From Streptomyces sp. R28 (GTDB taxonomy: Bacteria; Actinomycetota; Actinomycetes; Streptomycetales; Streptomycetaceae), in assembly GCF_041052385.1 (NCBI RefSeq), contig NZ_CP163439.1:9971001-10035000 (forward strand): 64,000 bases of DNA, in the 5' to 3' direction. The notes under the pieces are model-generated. The model had not been told where the DNA came from. It saw nothing but the letters and a program-made list of their open reading frames with translations, and did not search any database. The stretch's first letter is position 1, and every line of letters begins with the position of its first letter. The position numbers were made by a program, and so were the translations under genes. This document shows, piece by piece, positions 32,900 to 64,000 of this stretch.

Positions 32900-33709
32900 A
32901 TGCCCCTCCTATCGGATACCGATCTCTGGCTGCGCCGTTTCCACGACGCGCCGCAAGGTGCCGCACCCCGTGTGGTGTGCTTTCCGCACGCCGGCGGTGC
33001 GGCCAGCTGGTACCGGCCGCTCGCCACCGGGCTGGCCACGCGGGCCGAGGTGCTGGTGGTGCAGTACCCGGGCCGCCAGGACCGTCACAACGAGCCCCTG
33101 ATCGACGACGTACACGTCCTGGCCCGGCGCATCACCGAGGTGGTCGCCCCGCCGCGCGACCGCCCGCTGGTGCTGTTCGGGCACAGCATGGGCGCCTCCG
33201 TGGCGTTCGAGGTCGCGACGGCGCTCCAGGCCGGGTCGGCGGAGGTGGCCCACCTCTACGTGTCCGGGCGCCGGGCGCCGCAGCACTCCCACGACGAGCA
33301 GGTGCACCGGCTCGACGACGCGGGCGTGATCGCCGAGGTGCGCCGGCTGGCCGGCACGGACTCGCGCGTCTTCGACGACGAGGAACTGGTCCGCATGGTG
33401 CTGCCCGCGATCCGCGGCGACTACCGCGCCGCCGAGACCTACCGCTACCGGCCTGGACCACCGCTGACCTGCCCGGTCACGGCGCTCACCGGGGACGCCG
33501 ACCCCAAGACGACCGTCCAGGAGGCGGCCGACTGGCAGGAGCGGACCACGGGCCCGTTCCAGCTGCGGGTGTTCCCCGGCGGCCACTTCTTCCTCGCCGA
33601 GCACAGCAAAGCGGTGATGGACCTGCTTTCCGGCGAATCACCTAGTGCTCGGCGCTCTACTTTGACACCAGTTCCGGGTCCGTCCCCTCGCGGACCTTCC
33701 GCGTGCTGA
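32900..33709 (+). CDS. Type II thioesterase of the polyene cluster
   Basis: The ATG at 32900 gives MPLLSDTDLWLRRF and a 269-residue alpha/beta hydrolase. The motifs are FPHAGGAASWYRPLA (oxyanion hole region, about 27-41), the nucleophile elbow GHSMGASVAFE (Ser about residue 96), GDADPKT with the acid, and the catalytic His in GGHFFL (about 234). Type II thioesterases clear mis-primed acyl groups from carrier proteins. Homologous genes (nysE type) occur in polyene clusters. The C-terminal 25 residues are Ser/Pro-rich and unusual. The PimM-like site just upstream suggests pathway-specific activation. Confidence 0.88.
   Translation: MPLLSDTDLWLRRFHDAPQGAAPRVVCFPHAGGAASWYRPLATGLATRAEVLVVQYPGRQDRHNEPLIDDVHVLARRITEVVAPPRDRPLVLFGHSMGASVAFEVATALQAGSAEVAHLYVSGRRAPQHSHDEQVHRLDDAGVIAEVRRLAGTDSRVFDDEELVRMVLPAIRGDYRAAETYRYRPGPPLTCPVTALTGDADPKTTVQEAADWQERTTGPFQLRVFPGGHFFLAEHSKAVMDLLSGESPSARRSTLTPVPGPSPRGPSAC
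33632..33647. promoter_or_regulatory. Weak PimM-type operator candidate
   Basis: CCGGCGAATCACCTAG matches the consensus at 12 of 16 positions and lies inside the 3' end of the thioesterase gene, 73 bp before the dehydratase start. It could be a chance match. Confidence 0.25.
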
Positions 33710-33720
33710 GAGGAAACCGG

Positions 33721-34752
33721 ATGACCAGGCGTGCACTCATCACCGGCATCACCGGGCAGGATGGCTCGTACCTCGCAGAGCATCTGATCAAGCAGGGCTA
33801 TCAGGTGTGGGGACTGATGAGAGGACAGGCCAACCCGCGCAAGTCGCGGGTGTCCCGGCTGATGTCCGAACTGTCTTTCGTCGACGGCGACCTGATGGAC
33901 CAGGCGTCCCTGGTCTCGGCGGTGGACCTCGTCCAGCCGGACGAGGTCTACAACCTCGGCGCCATCTCCTTCGTACCGATGTCGTGGCAGCAGGCCGAAC
34001 TCGTCACCGAGGTCAACGCCATGGGCGTGCTGCGCATGCTGGAGGCGATCCGCCAGGTCTCCGGCCTGTCCGCCTCGCGGCACGCCACCGGCAAGCAGAT
34101 CCGCTTCTACCAGGCGTCGTCCTCGGAGATGTTCGGCAAGGCCGCGGAGACCCCGCAGCGCGAGACGACCATCTTCCACCCGCGCAGCCCCTACGGCGTA
34201 GCCAAGGCGTACGGCCACTTCATCACCCGCAACTACCGCGAGTCGTTCGGCATGTACGCCGTCGGCGGCATCCTCTTCAACCACGAATCCCCGCGCCGCG
34301 GCGCGGAGTTCGTGACCCGCAAGATCTCCCTGGCCGTCGCCCGGATCAAGCTGGGCCTCCAGGAGAAACTCCCCCTCGGCAACATCGATGCCCTGCGCGA
34401 CTGGGGCTTCGCCGGCGACTACGTGCGGGCCATGCACCTGATGCTGCAGCAGGAAACGCCCGACGACTACGTCGTCGGCACCGGCGAGATGCACTCGGTG
34501 CGCGAGGCCATGAGCCTCGCCTTCGAGCACGTCGGGCTCAACTGGCAGGACCACGTGTACATCGACCCCGCCCTGGTGCGTCCCGCCGAGGTGGAGATCC
34601 TCTGCGCGGACACCACCCGCGTCCGCCAGGAACTGGGCTGGAAGCCCGAGGTCGACTTCACGTCGCTGATCCGGATGATGGTCGACGCCGACCTCAAGCA
34701 CGTCGCCACCGAGCACGAGTACGGCGATCTGCTGGCAGCCGCCGGCTGGTAG
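33721..34752 (+). CDS. gmd: GDP-mannose 4,6-dehydratase (mycosamine pathway)
   Basis: The 343-residue SDR enzyme starts at the ATG at 33721. It shows the NAD(P)-binding GITGQDGSYLAEHL (residues 8-21), YQASSSEMFG with the active-site threonine replaced by serine-rich sequence as usual in this family, and the YGVAK catalytic Tyr-Lys pair (about 159). GGILFNHESPRRG and FAGDYVRAMHLML are typical of GDP-mannose dehydratases. In nystatin, amphotericin and pimaricin clusters this enzyme (DIII type) makes GDP-4-keto-6-deoxymannose, the first step to mycosamine. Its presence predicts a mycosaminylated polyene. Confidence 0.92.
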   Translation: MTRRALITGITGQDGSYLAEHLIKQGYQVWGLMRGQANPRKSRVSRLMSELSFVDGDLMDQASLVSAVDLVQPDEVYNLGAISFVPMSWQQAELVTEVNAMGVLRMLEAIRQVSGLSASRHATGKQIRFYQASSSEMFGKAAETPQRETTIFHPRSPYGVAKAYGHFITRNYRESFGMYAVGGILFNHESPRRGAEFVTRKISLAVARIKLGLQEKLPLGNIDALRDWGFAGDYVRAMHLMLQQETPDDYVVGTGEMHSVREAMSLAFEHVGLNWQDHVYIDPALVRPAEVEILCADTTRVRQELGWKPEVDFTSLIRMMVDADLKHVATEHEYGDLLAAAGW

Positions 34753-34775
34753 CCCGCGGGACCCACCGCAGACCC

Positions 34776-34810
34776 CGAGCGGGGCGCGCACTCGGTGCGC
34801 GCCCCGCTCG
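34776..34810. terminator. Bidirectional rho-independent-type terminator
   Basis: A perfect 15-bp GC-rich stem (34776-34790 with 34796-34810) and 5-base loop is followed by TTCTT. It lies between the convergent dehydratase and ABC transporter genes, 24 bp past one stop and 18 bp before the other. Confidence 0.85.
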
Positions 34811-34828
34811 TTCTTGCTGCCCCACCGC

Positions 34829-36724
34829 TCAGGCGGAGTGGAGTTCGGCGTAGAACCCCCCGCGGGCCAGGAGTTCGGTGTGCGTGCCGCGCTCCACCAC
34901 CCTCCCGCGGTCCATGACGACGATCAGGTCGGCGCCCCGGATCGTGGACAGCCGGTGCGCGATCACGAAGCTCGTGCGGCCCGCCCGCAGGGACACCATG
35001 GCCTGCTGGATCAGCGCCTCGGTGCGGGTGTCGACCGACGAGGTGGCCTCGTCCAGAACCAGGATCGAGGGCTGCGCGAGGAAGGCCCGCGCCAGCGTGA
35101 TCAGCTGCCGCTCGCCGGCGCTCAGACCGCCGTGGTCGTCGTCCAGCACGGTGTCGTAGCCGTCCGGCAGGGCACGCACGAACCGGTCCACGCACATCGC
35201 CCGGGCGGCGTCCACGATCTCCGCACGGGTGGCCCCCGGGCGGCCGTACGCGATGTTCTCGGCGATGGTGCCGTGGAACAGCCAGGTGTCCTGCGAAACC
35301 AGGCCGATCCGCGAGCGCAGGTCCGCGCGGGTCAGGGTGGTGGTGTCGGTGCCGTCCAGGAGGATGCGGCCGGAGTCGGGGTCGTAGAAGCGCAGCAGCA
35401 GGTTGCCCAGGGTCGTCTTGCCGGCGCCGGTGGGGCCGACGATCGCCACCAGCTGACCGGGCTCCGCCGTGAGGGACAGGTCCTCGATCAGCGGCTCGTC
35501 GGGCACGTAGCGGAACGACACGTCCGAGAACTCGACCCGGCCCCGCACGCTGGTCAGGCGCTTCGGTTCGGCCGGGGCGGGCGACTGCTCGGGCTCGTCG
35601 AGGAGTTCGAAGACGCGGCGGGCCGAGGCGATGCCGGACTGGAGCTGGCCGGAGAAGTTGGACACGTCGATGATCGGGCGGCTGAACATGCCCGAGTACT
35701 GGACGAACGCCTGCACGTCGCCGATCGTCACCGCGCCCGAGGCGACGCGCAGCGCGCCCACGACCGCCACCAGCACGTAGTTGAGGTCGGTCACGAAGCG
35801 CGTCGTGGGCGCGACGAGACCCGAGAACACCTGGGCGCGGTAACCGGACTGGTACAGCGCCTCGTTGTGCTCGTCGAACCGCTGCTCGGCGAGTTCCCGG
35901 CGGCCGAAGGCGGTGACCAGGGAGTGACCGCTGTAGGTCTCCTCGACCTCGGCGCTCAGCTCGCCGGTGCTCTTCCACTGCTGCTGCACGCGCGGCCACG
36001 CCCGCTTGCCGATCCACGTCGCGAGTACCAGCGCCACCGGCACGCTGATCAGGACGAACACCGTCAGCTCGACGGAGATCACCAGCATGATGGCCAGCAC
36101 ACCGACGACCGAGAAGACCGAGTTGATCATCTGGCCGATGGTCTGCTGCAGGGTGCGCTGCAGGTTGTCGATTTCGTTGGTGACCCGGCTGAGCACCTCT
36201 CCGCGCGGATTGCGGTCGAAGTAGCTCACCGGCAGGCGGGTGAGCTTGGCGTCGACGTCCTCGCGCAGCCGGTGCACCGCGTGCTGCACCACCGCGGCGG
36301 CCAGCCGCCCCTGCGCCAGCATGCACAGCGAACCCACCACGTACAGGGCGACGATGACCGCGAGCACCCCGCCCAGCGCACGCAGGTCCACGCCCTGGCC
36401 TGGGGTGACGTCGACGGTGCTGATGACGTTGGCGAGGGTGTCCTTGCCGTCGGCGCGCAGATGCTCCAGCACCTGCTCCTCCGACGCGTTCGCGGGCAGC
36501 GAGCGGCCCACGAGACCGGCGAAGATGAGGTCGGTGGCGTGGCCCAGCAGTTTGGGGCCCAGCAGGTTCAGCACGATCGAGACGGTGCCGAGCAGGGCCG
36601 TCGGGACGAGCTTGGCCCGGTAGGGTCGCAGCAGGCCCAGGAGCCGTCCGGTGGTGGCGGGTTCGTGTTTCTCGGCGGGTGCGGGTACGGCCGCCGGGGG
36701 CGCCTCGCGGGTCGGGGCGGTCAT
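34829..36724 (-). CDS. ABC exporter half-transporter, catalytically consensus subunit
   Basis: The 631-residue product fuses a six-helix membrane domain (about residues 40-350) to an ATPase domain. It shows Walker A GPTGAGKTT, Walker B ILVLDEATSS with the catalytic Glu, and the switch His in IAHRLST. Its signature is LSAGERQ, departing from LSGGQ. Its partner lacks the Glu and His, so the pair forms a heterodimer with one canonical and one degenerate ATP site. The start overlaps the partner's stop (ATGA). In nystatin-type clusters such a pair (NysG/NysH) is proposed to export the polyene. Confidence 0.9.
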   Translation of the reverse strand: MTAPTREAPPAAVPAPAEKHEPATTGRLLGLLRPYRAKLVPTALLGTVSIVLNLLGPKLLGHATDLIFAGLVGRSLPANASEEQVLEHLRADGKDTLANVISTVDVTPGQGVDLRALGGVLAVIVALYVVGSLCMLAQGRLAAAVVQHAVHRLREDVDAKLTRLPVSYFDRNPRGEVLSRVTNEIDNLQRTLQQTIGQMINSVFSVVGVLAIMLVISVELTVFVLISVPVALVLATWIGKRAWPRVQQQWKSTGELSAEVEETYSGHSLVTAFGRRELAEQRFDEHNEALYQSGYRAQVFSGLVAPTTRFVTDLNYVLVAVVGALRVASGAVTIGDVQAFVQYSGMFSRPIIDVSNFSGQLQSGIASARRVFELLDEPEQSPAPAEPKRLTSVRGRVEFSDVSFRYVPDEPLIEDLSLTAEPGQLVAIVGPTGAGKTTLGNLLLRFYDPDSGRILLDGTDTTTLTRADLRSRIGLVSQDTWLFHGTIAENIAYGRPGATRAEIVDAARAMCVDRFVRALPDGYDTVLDDDHGGLSAGERQLITLARAFLAQPSILVLDEATSSVDTRTEALIQQAMVSLRAGRTSFVIAHRLSTIRGADLIVVMDRGRVVERGTHTELLARGGFYAELHSA

Positions 36725-38448
36725 CGGATCTCCTGGTGGACGGGCTGGGAGAGCGCGATCTCCCGATAGGTGGGGTTGTCCCGCGACAGCTGTGCGGGCG
36801 TGCCGGAGCCGACCACGTGTCCGTCGTCCAGCAGCAGGACGTGGTCGGCGTCCTCGGCCGCGCCCACCCGCTGCGTCACCAGGAGCACCGTCGCGTCGGC
36901 GAGTTCGGTCGCCAGCGCGGCCCGCAGCCGGGCCTCGGTGCCGTGGTCGAGGGCGGAGAAGCAGTCGTCCAGCAGGTAGATGCCGGGGCGTCGGACCAGC
37001 GTCCGGGCGATCGCCAGACGCTGGCGCTGGCCGCCGGAGAGGTTGGAACCGCCCTGCGCCACCGGCGCGTCCAGCCCGATCCGCTCGACGAACTCCCGTG
37101 CCTGGGCGACCTCCAGCGCGTGCCACAATTCGGCGTCCGTGGCGTCAGGGCGGCCGAAGCGCAGGTTCGAGGCCACGGTGCCGCTGAACAGGTGCGGCTG
37201 CTGCGGCACATGGCCGACGGTCTGCGACAGCACCGCCGGGTCGATGGCGCGTACGTCGACGCCGTGCACCCGGATGTGGCCGGCGGTGACGTCGTACAGC
37301 CGCAGCACCAGGTTCAGGAGGGTCGACTTGCCGCTGCCGATGCTGCCGAGGATCGCGACCTTCTGACCGGACCGGACGACGAGGTCGACGTCGCGCAGGA
37401 CGGGCTTCTCCGCACCGGGGTAGCCGAAGGCGGCGCCCCGCAGTTCGAGGTGGCCGGGGGCGGGAAGCTCCCGCACCGGACGCTCGGGCGCCGGCACGCT
37501 GGTGCGGGCGTCCAGCACCTCCTGGATACGCCCAGCCGAGACGGCGGCCCGCGAGCCCTCGGTGAACACCATCACCGCCATGATGATCGAGACGATGATC
37601 AGCGTGACGTAGCTGAGCAGCGCGGTGAGGGCGCCCAGCTGCATGTCGCCGGCGTCGATCCGCCGCCCGGAGACCCAGATGATCACCACGGTCAGGACGT
37701 TCATCACGATCATCACCACGACCGGCATGGCCGCGATGATCCGCCCCACCCGCAGCGACACCTCGAACAGCTCGTCGTTCGCGCGGTCGAAGCGGGCACG
37801 CTCATGGTCGTCGCGGACGAAGGCGCGGATCACCCGCACCCCGCTGATCCGCTCGCGCAGCAGGTGGTTGATGCGGTCCATGGACTTCTGCATGCGCGCG
37901 TAGAACGGGCTCAGCCGGCCCAGCACCACCGTCAGGCTCGCGATCACGGCCACCACGAGCGCGACGACGACCACGGACACCGCGACGTCCTGGAGGACGG
38001 CCAGCACGACTCCGCCCAGGCACATGATGACCGCCGACACCGCCACGTCCGCCGTCGTCAGGACGATGGTCTGCACCTGCTGGACGTCGTTCACGGTGCG
38101 GGTGAGGAGCGAGGGCGTGCCGATCTCGCCCACCTCGCGCGCCGACAGGCCGAGCACGGCCCGGAAGACCCGGCGGCGCAGATCGCGTCCGAGGCCGGCC
38201 GCGCACCGGGCGGCGAACACGACGGCGCCGGTGGCGGTGACGATCTGCACCACGGCGACGGCCAGCATCACCGCGCCGATGGTGAAGATGTACTCCACGT
38301 CGCCGGTGAGGATGCCGTGGTCGATGACGGCGGCGTTCAGGGTGGGCAGCAGCAGGGTGGCCACGGTCTGGATCAGTTGCAGCACCAGCAGGGCCACAAG
38401 CCCTCGGCGGTAGGGCCGCAGATGGGTTTTCAGGAATCCGATCAGCAC
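36721..38448 (-). CDS. ABC exporter half-transporter, degenerate subunit
   Basis: The start was set at the GTG at 38448 (VLIGFLKTHLRPYRRG) after a GGGGAG site. The 575-residue product has a six-helix domain (about 15-310) and an ATPase domain with Walker A GSIGSGKST and signature LSGGQRQ. The Walker B ends in IYLLDDCFSALD (Asp replacing the catalytic Glu) and the switch region reads VTQRVGA (His missing). These are the classic changes of the non-hydrolysing half of heterodimeric exporters. It is first in a two-gene operon with the consensus subunit. Confidence 0.9.
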   Translation of the reverse strand: MLIGFLKTHLRPYRRGLVALLVLQLIQTVATLLLPTLNAAVIDHGILTGDVEYIFTIGAVMLAVAVVQIVTATGAVVFAARCAAGLGRDLRRRVFRAVLGLSAREVGEIGTPSLLTRTVNDVQQVQTIVLTTADVAVSAVIMCLGGVVLAVLQDVAVSVVVVALVVAVIASLTVVLGRLSPFYARMQKSMDRINHLLRERISGVRVIRAFVRDDHERARFDRANDELFEVSLRVGRIIAAMPVVVMIVMNVLTVVIIWVSGRRIDAGDMQLGALTALLSYVTLIIVSIIMAVMVFTEGSRAAVSAGRIQEVLDARTSVPAPERPVRELPAPGHLELRGAAFGYPGAEKPVLRDVDLVVRSGQKVAILGSIGSGKSTLLNLVLRLYDVTAGHIRVHGVDVRAIDPAVLSQTVGHVPQQPHLFSGTVASNLRFGRPDATDAELWHALEVAQAREFVERIGLDAPVAQGGSNLSGGQRQRLAIARTLVRRPGIYLLDDCFSALDHGTEARLRAALATELADATVLLVTQRVGAAEDADHVLLLDDGHVVGSGTPAQLSRDNPTYREIALSQPVHQEIR

Positions 38449-38510
38449 ACGGCACTCCCCTTGAGGTCCAGGTCGACACGGTTTGCCCGACCAGCAGACC
38501 GCACGGGGAG

Positions 38511-38526
38511 CGTGGGGGATCACTAG
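38511..38526. promoter_or_regulatory. Candidate PimM-type operator, exporter side
   Basis: CGTGGGGGATCACTAG matches the consensus at 11 of 16 positions, with the right half-site well kept. It lies 63 bp upstream of the exporter operon start in the divergent region. Confidence 0.35.
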
Positions 38527-38555
38527 ACTTCCGCGGCACTTCCGCGGCCCAAGGA

Positions 38556-38571
38556 CTCGCAGAATCCCTAG
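38556..38571. promoter_or_regulatory. Candidate PimM-type operator, CCR side
   Basis: CTCGCAGAATCCCTAG matches CTVGGGAWWTCCCBAG at 13 of 16 positions, including the whole AWWTCCCBAG end apart from one base. A TACGGT -10-like box follows at 38584-38589, so the site would overlap the -35 region of the CCR gene, as in PimM-dependent promoters. Confidence 0.55.
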
Positions 38572-38626
38572 TGTTCCCGCTCCTACGGTGGTGCCAGACC
38601 TTGAGGCCGTTGTGAGGAGTGCCCGG

Positions 38627-39985
38627 ATGAGCGAGATCCTGAGTGCCATCGAGTCGGAGGACGCGGGGCCCCGGGATTTTGAAGCCCTGCCGGTGCCCGA
38701 CACCTACCGGGGGGTCGTCGTCCGCCGCGAGGACGTCGGCATGTTCGAGGGGCTGCCGACCAGGGAGAAGGACCCGCGCCGGTCGCTGCGCCTGGAAGAG
38801 GTGCGCACCCCCGAGGTCGGGCCGGGCGAGGCGCTGATCGCGGTGATGGCGTCGTCCGTCAACTACAACACGGTGTGGTCCTCGATCTTCGAGCCGCTGC
38901 CCACCTTCACCTTCCTCAAGCGGCTCGGCGGCAAGCACGACCTGCCCCACCATGTGCTCGGCTCCGACCTCGCCGGCGTCGTGCTCCGCGTCGGCACGGG
39001 CGTCACCGCATGGCAGCCCGGCGACCGCGTCGTGGCGCACTGCCTGGACGTCGAACTGGAGCACCCGGACGGCCACGGCGACACCATGCTCGACCCGCAG
39101 CAGCGCATCTGGGGCTTCGAGACCAACTACGGCGGCCTCGCCGAACTCGCCCTGGTCAAGGCAAACCAGCTGATGCCCAAGCCTGAGCACCTCACCTGGG
39201 AGGAGGCCGCGGCGCCGGGGCTGGTCAACTCCACCGCGTACCGGCAGCTCGTCTCCGCCAACGGGGCGAACATGAAGCAGGGCGACACGGTCCTGATCTG
39301 GGGCGCCTCCGGCGGACTCGGCTCCTACGCCACCCAGCTCGCCCTCAACGGCGGCGCGACGCCCGTGTGCGTGGTCTCATCCCCGCAGAAGGCGGAGGTC
39401 GTGCGCCGGGCGGGCGCCGAGCTGATCATCGACCGGTCAGCCGAGGGCTACCGGTTCTGGAGCGACGAGCACACCCAGGACCCCAGGGAGTGGAAGCGGT
39501 TCGGCGCGCGGATCCGCGAACTGACCGGCGGCCAGGACCCGGACATCGTGTTCGAGCACCCCGGCCGGGAGACCTTCGGCGCCAGCGTGTACGTCGCCAG
39601 ACGCGGCGGCACCATCGTCACCTGCGCCTCGACCAGCGGCTTTCTCCACCAGTACGACAACCGCTATCTGTGGATGCACCTCAAGCGCGTCATCGGCACC
39701 CACTTCGCCACCTACCGCGAGGCATGGGAGGCGAACCGGCTGGTCGCCCAGGGGCGGATCCACCCGACGCTGTCCACGGTGTACCCGCTGGAGGAGACCG
39801 GGCAGGCCGCCCACGACGTGCACCGCAACGCGCACCAGGGCAAGGTCGGCGTGCTGTGCCTGGCGCCCTCGGAGGGGCTCGGCGTGCGCGACCACGCGCT
39901 GCGCGACCGCCACCTGGACGCCATCAACCGGTTCCGGATCGCCGAGGACGGGGCCCCGCTGCGGGAGCAGCCCGTCACTGGGTGA
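38627..39985 (+). CDS. ccrA: Crotonyl-CoA carboxylase/reductase
   Basis: The ATG at 38627 follows GAGGAG and gives a 452-residue medium-chain dehydrogenase/reductase. SSVNYNTVWSSIFEPLPTF (about 75-93), HVLGSDLAGVVLRVG and WGFETNYGGLAELALVK are typical of CCR enzymes. The NADPH-binding motif is IWGASGGLGSYATQLAL (about 225-241). CCR reductively carboxylates crotonyl-CoA to (2S)-ethylmalonyl-CoA. Its location directly before the PKS implies an ethylmalonyl extender or a butyrate-derived side chain, as in ethyl-branched polyenes. None of the ATs visible here looks ethylmalonyl-specific, so the user would be a module outside the window. Confidence 0.93.
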   Translation: MSEILSAIESEDAGPRDFEALPVPDTYRGVVVRREDVGMFEGLPTREKDPRRSLRLEEVRTPEVGPGEALIAVMASSVNYNTVWSSIFEPLPTFTFLKRLGGKHDLPHHVLGSDLAGVVLRVGTGVTAWQPGDRVVAHCLDVELEHPDGHGDTMLDPQQRIWGFETNYGGLAELALVKANQLMPKPEHLTWEEAAAPGLVNSTAYRQLVSANGANMKQGDTVLIWGASGGLGSYATQLALNGGATPVCVVSSPQKAEVVRRAGAELIIDRSAEGYRFWSDEHTQDPREWKRFGARIRELTGGQDPDIVFEHPGRETFGASVYVARRGGTIVTCASTSGFLHQYDNRYLWMHLKRVIGTHFATYREAWEANRLVAQGRIHPTLSTVYPLEETGQAAHDVHRNAHQGKVGVLCLAPSEGLGVRDHALRDRHLDAINRFRIAEDGAPLREQPVTG

Positions 39986-40010
39986 CCGCCCGTCACCTCG
40001 TATCGGGGGG

Positions 40011-40092
40011 GCCACCCCCGTTTCCAGGGGGATGCCACCCCCGCTTTCCAGGGGTCTGCCACCCCCGCTTTCTAGGGGGATGCCACCCCGCG
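40011..40092 (+). repeat. Tandem 24-bp hairpin repeats between CCR and PKS genes
   Basis: Three and a half units of GCCACCCCCGCTTTCCAGGG plus a short GGAT/TCT end run from 40011 to 40092 (the first unit is one base shorter). Each unit can form a CCCCC/GGGGG stem around an 8-base loop. The array ends about 50 bp before the PKS start. Confidence 0.88.
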
Positions 40093-40144
40093 CCGCACAA
40101 GACTTTCCAGCACGTCGCTGTCGCCTGTCGAGATGGGTTGCGAG

Positions 40145-64000
<23,856 letters not shown>

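Overview
The window is very GC-rich actinobacterial chromosome, almost certainly Streptomyces. This rests on G/C-ending codons, frequent GTG starts, GTGA/ATGA-coupled genes, several GAF-ANTAR and STAS regulators, an Asp23/Gls24 operon and a giant modular polyketide synthase.

Bases 1-20,000 form a stress and envelope region. It holds small hydrophobic proteins, CsbD-like genes, a fatty acid desaturase preceded by four copies of a 42-bp hairpin repeat, an Asp23/Gls24-DUF2273-AmaP operon, GAF/ANTAR, STAS and GNAT proteins, and a PRC-barrel protein. Inside it, 9.8-13.5 kb is a small biosynthetic locus: a type III polyketide synthase, an ICMT-type methyltransferase and an FAD monooxygenase (the srsABC alkylresorcinol layout), with a divergent UbiA prenyltransferase. 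The hydrophobic-protein/csbD pair at 0-0.6 kb has a decayed inverted copy at 17.7-18.2 kb.

Bases 20,000-32,100 are a mosaic of mobile and accessory DNA. It contains frameshifted ICE-type genes, a DUF317 fragment, a perfect 35-bp palindrome, a two-gene operon encoding an acidic protein and a possible aerolysin-like/beta-propeller protein, a truncated SGNH hydrolase fused at a breakpoint to the start of a TnsB-like gene, a TnsA-like remnant, an IS110 element and a ParB-like gene carrying coding palindromic iterons. Broken genes are common from 0 to 32 kb, whereas the 23.9-kb PKS frame is clean, so the breaks look like real decay rather than poor sequence.

Bases 32,900-64,000 are the edge of a polyene macrolide cluster. 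It has a type II thioesterase, GDP-mannose 4,6-dehydratase (mycosamine supply), a heterodimeric ABC exporter, crotonyl-CoA carboxylase/reductase (ethylmalonyl-CoA supply) and a PKS gene that runs off the window. The module order is malonyl/DH-KR, malonyl/KR, methylmalonyl/KR, malonyl/KR, malonyl/dead KR, then a sixth module. This matches the six-module NysI/AmphI/PimS2 class, which builds the last double bond, the glycosylated carbinol, the carboxyl-bearing branch and the hemiketal ketone. Sites resembling the PimM-type PAS-LuxR operator lie upstream of the thioesterase and in the exporter/CCR divergent region.
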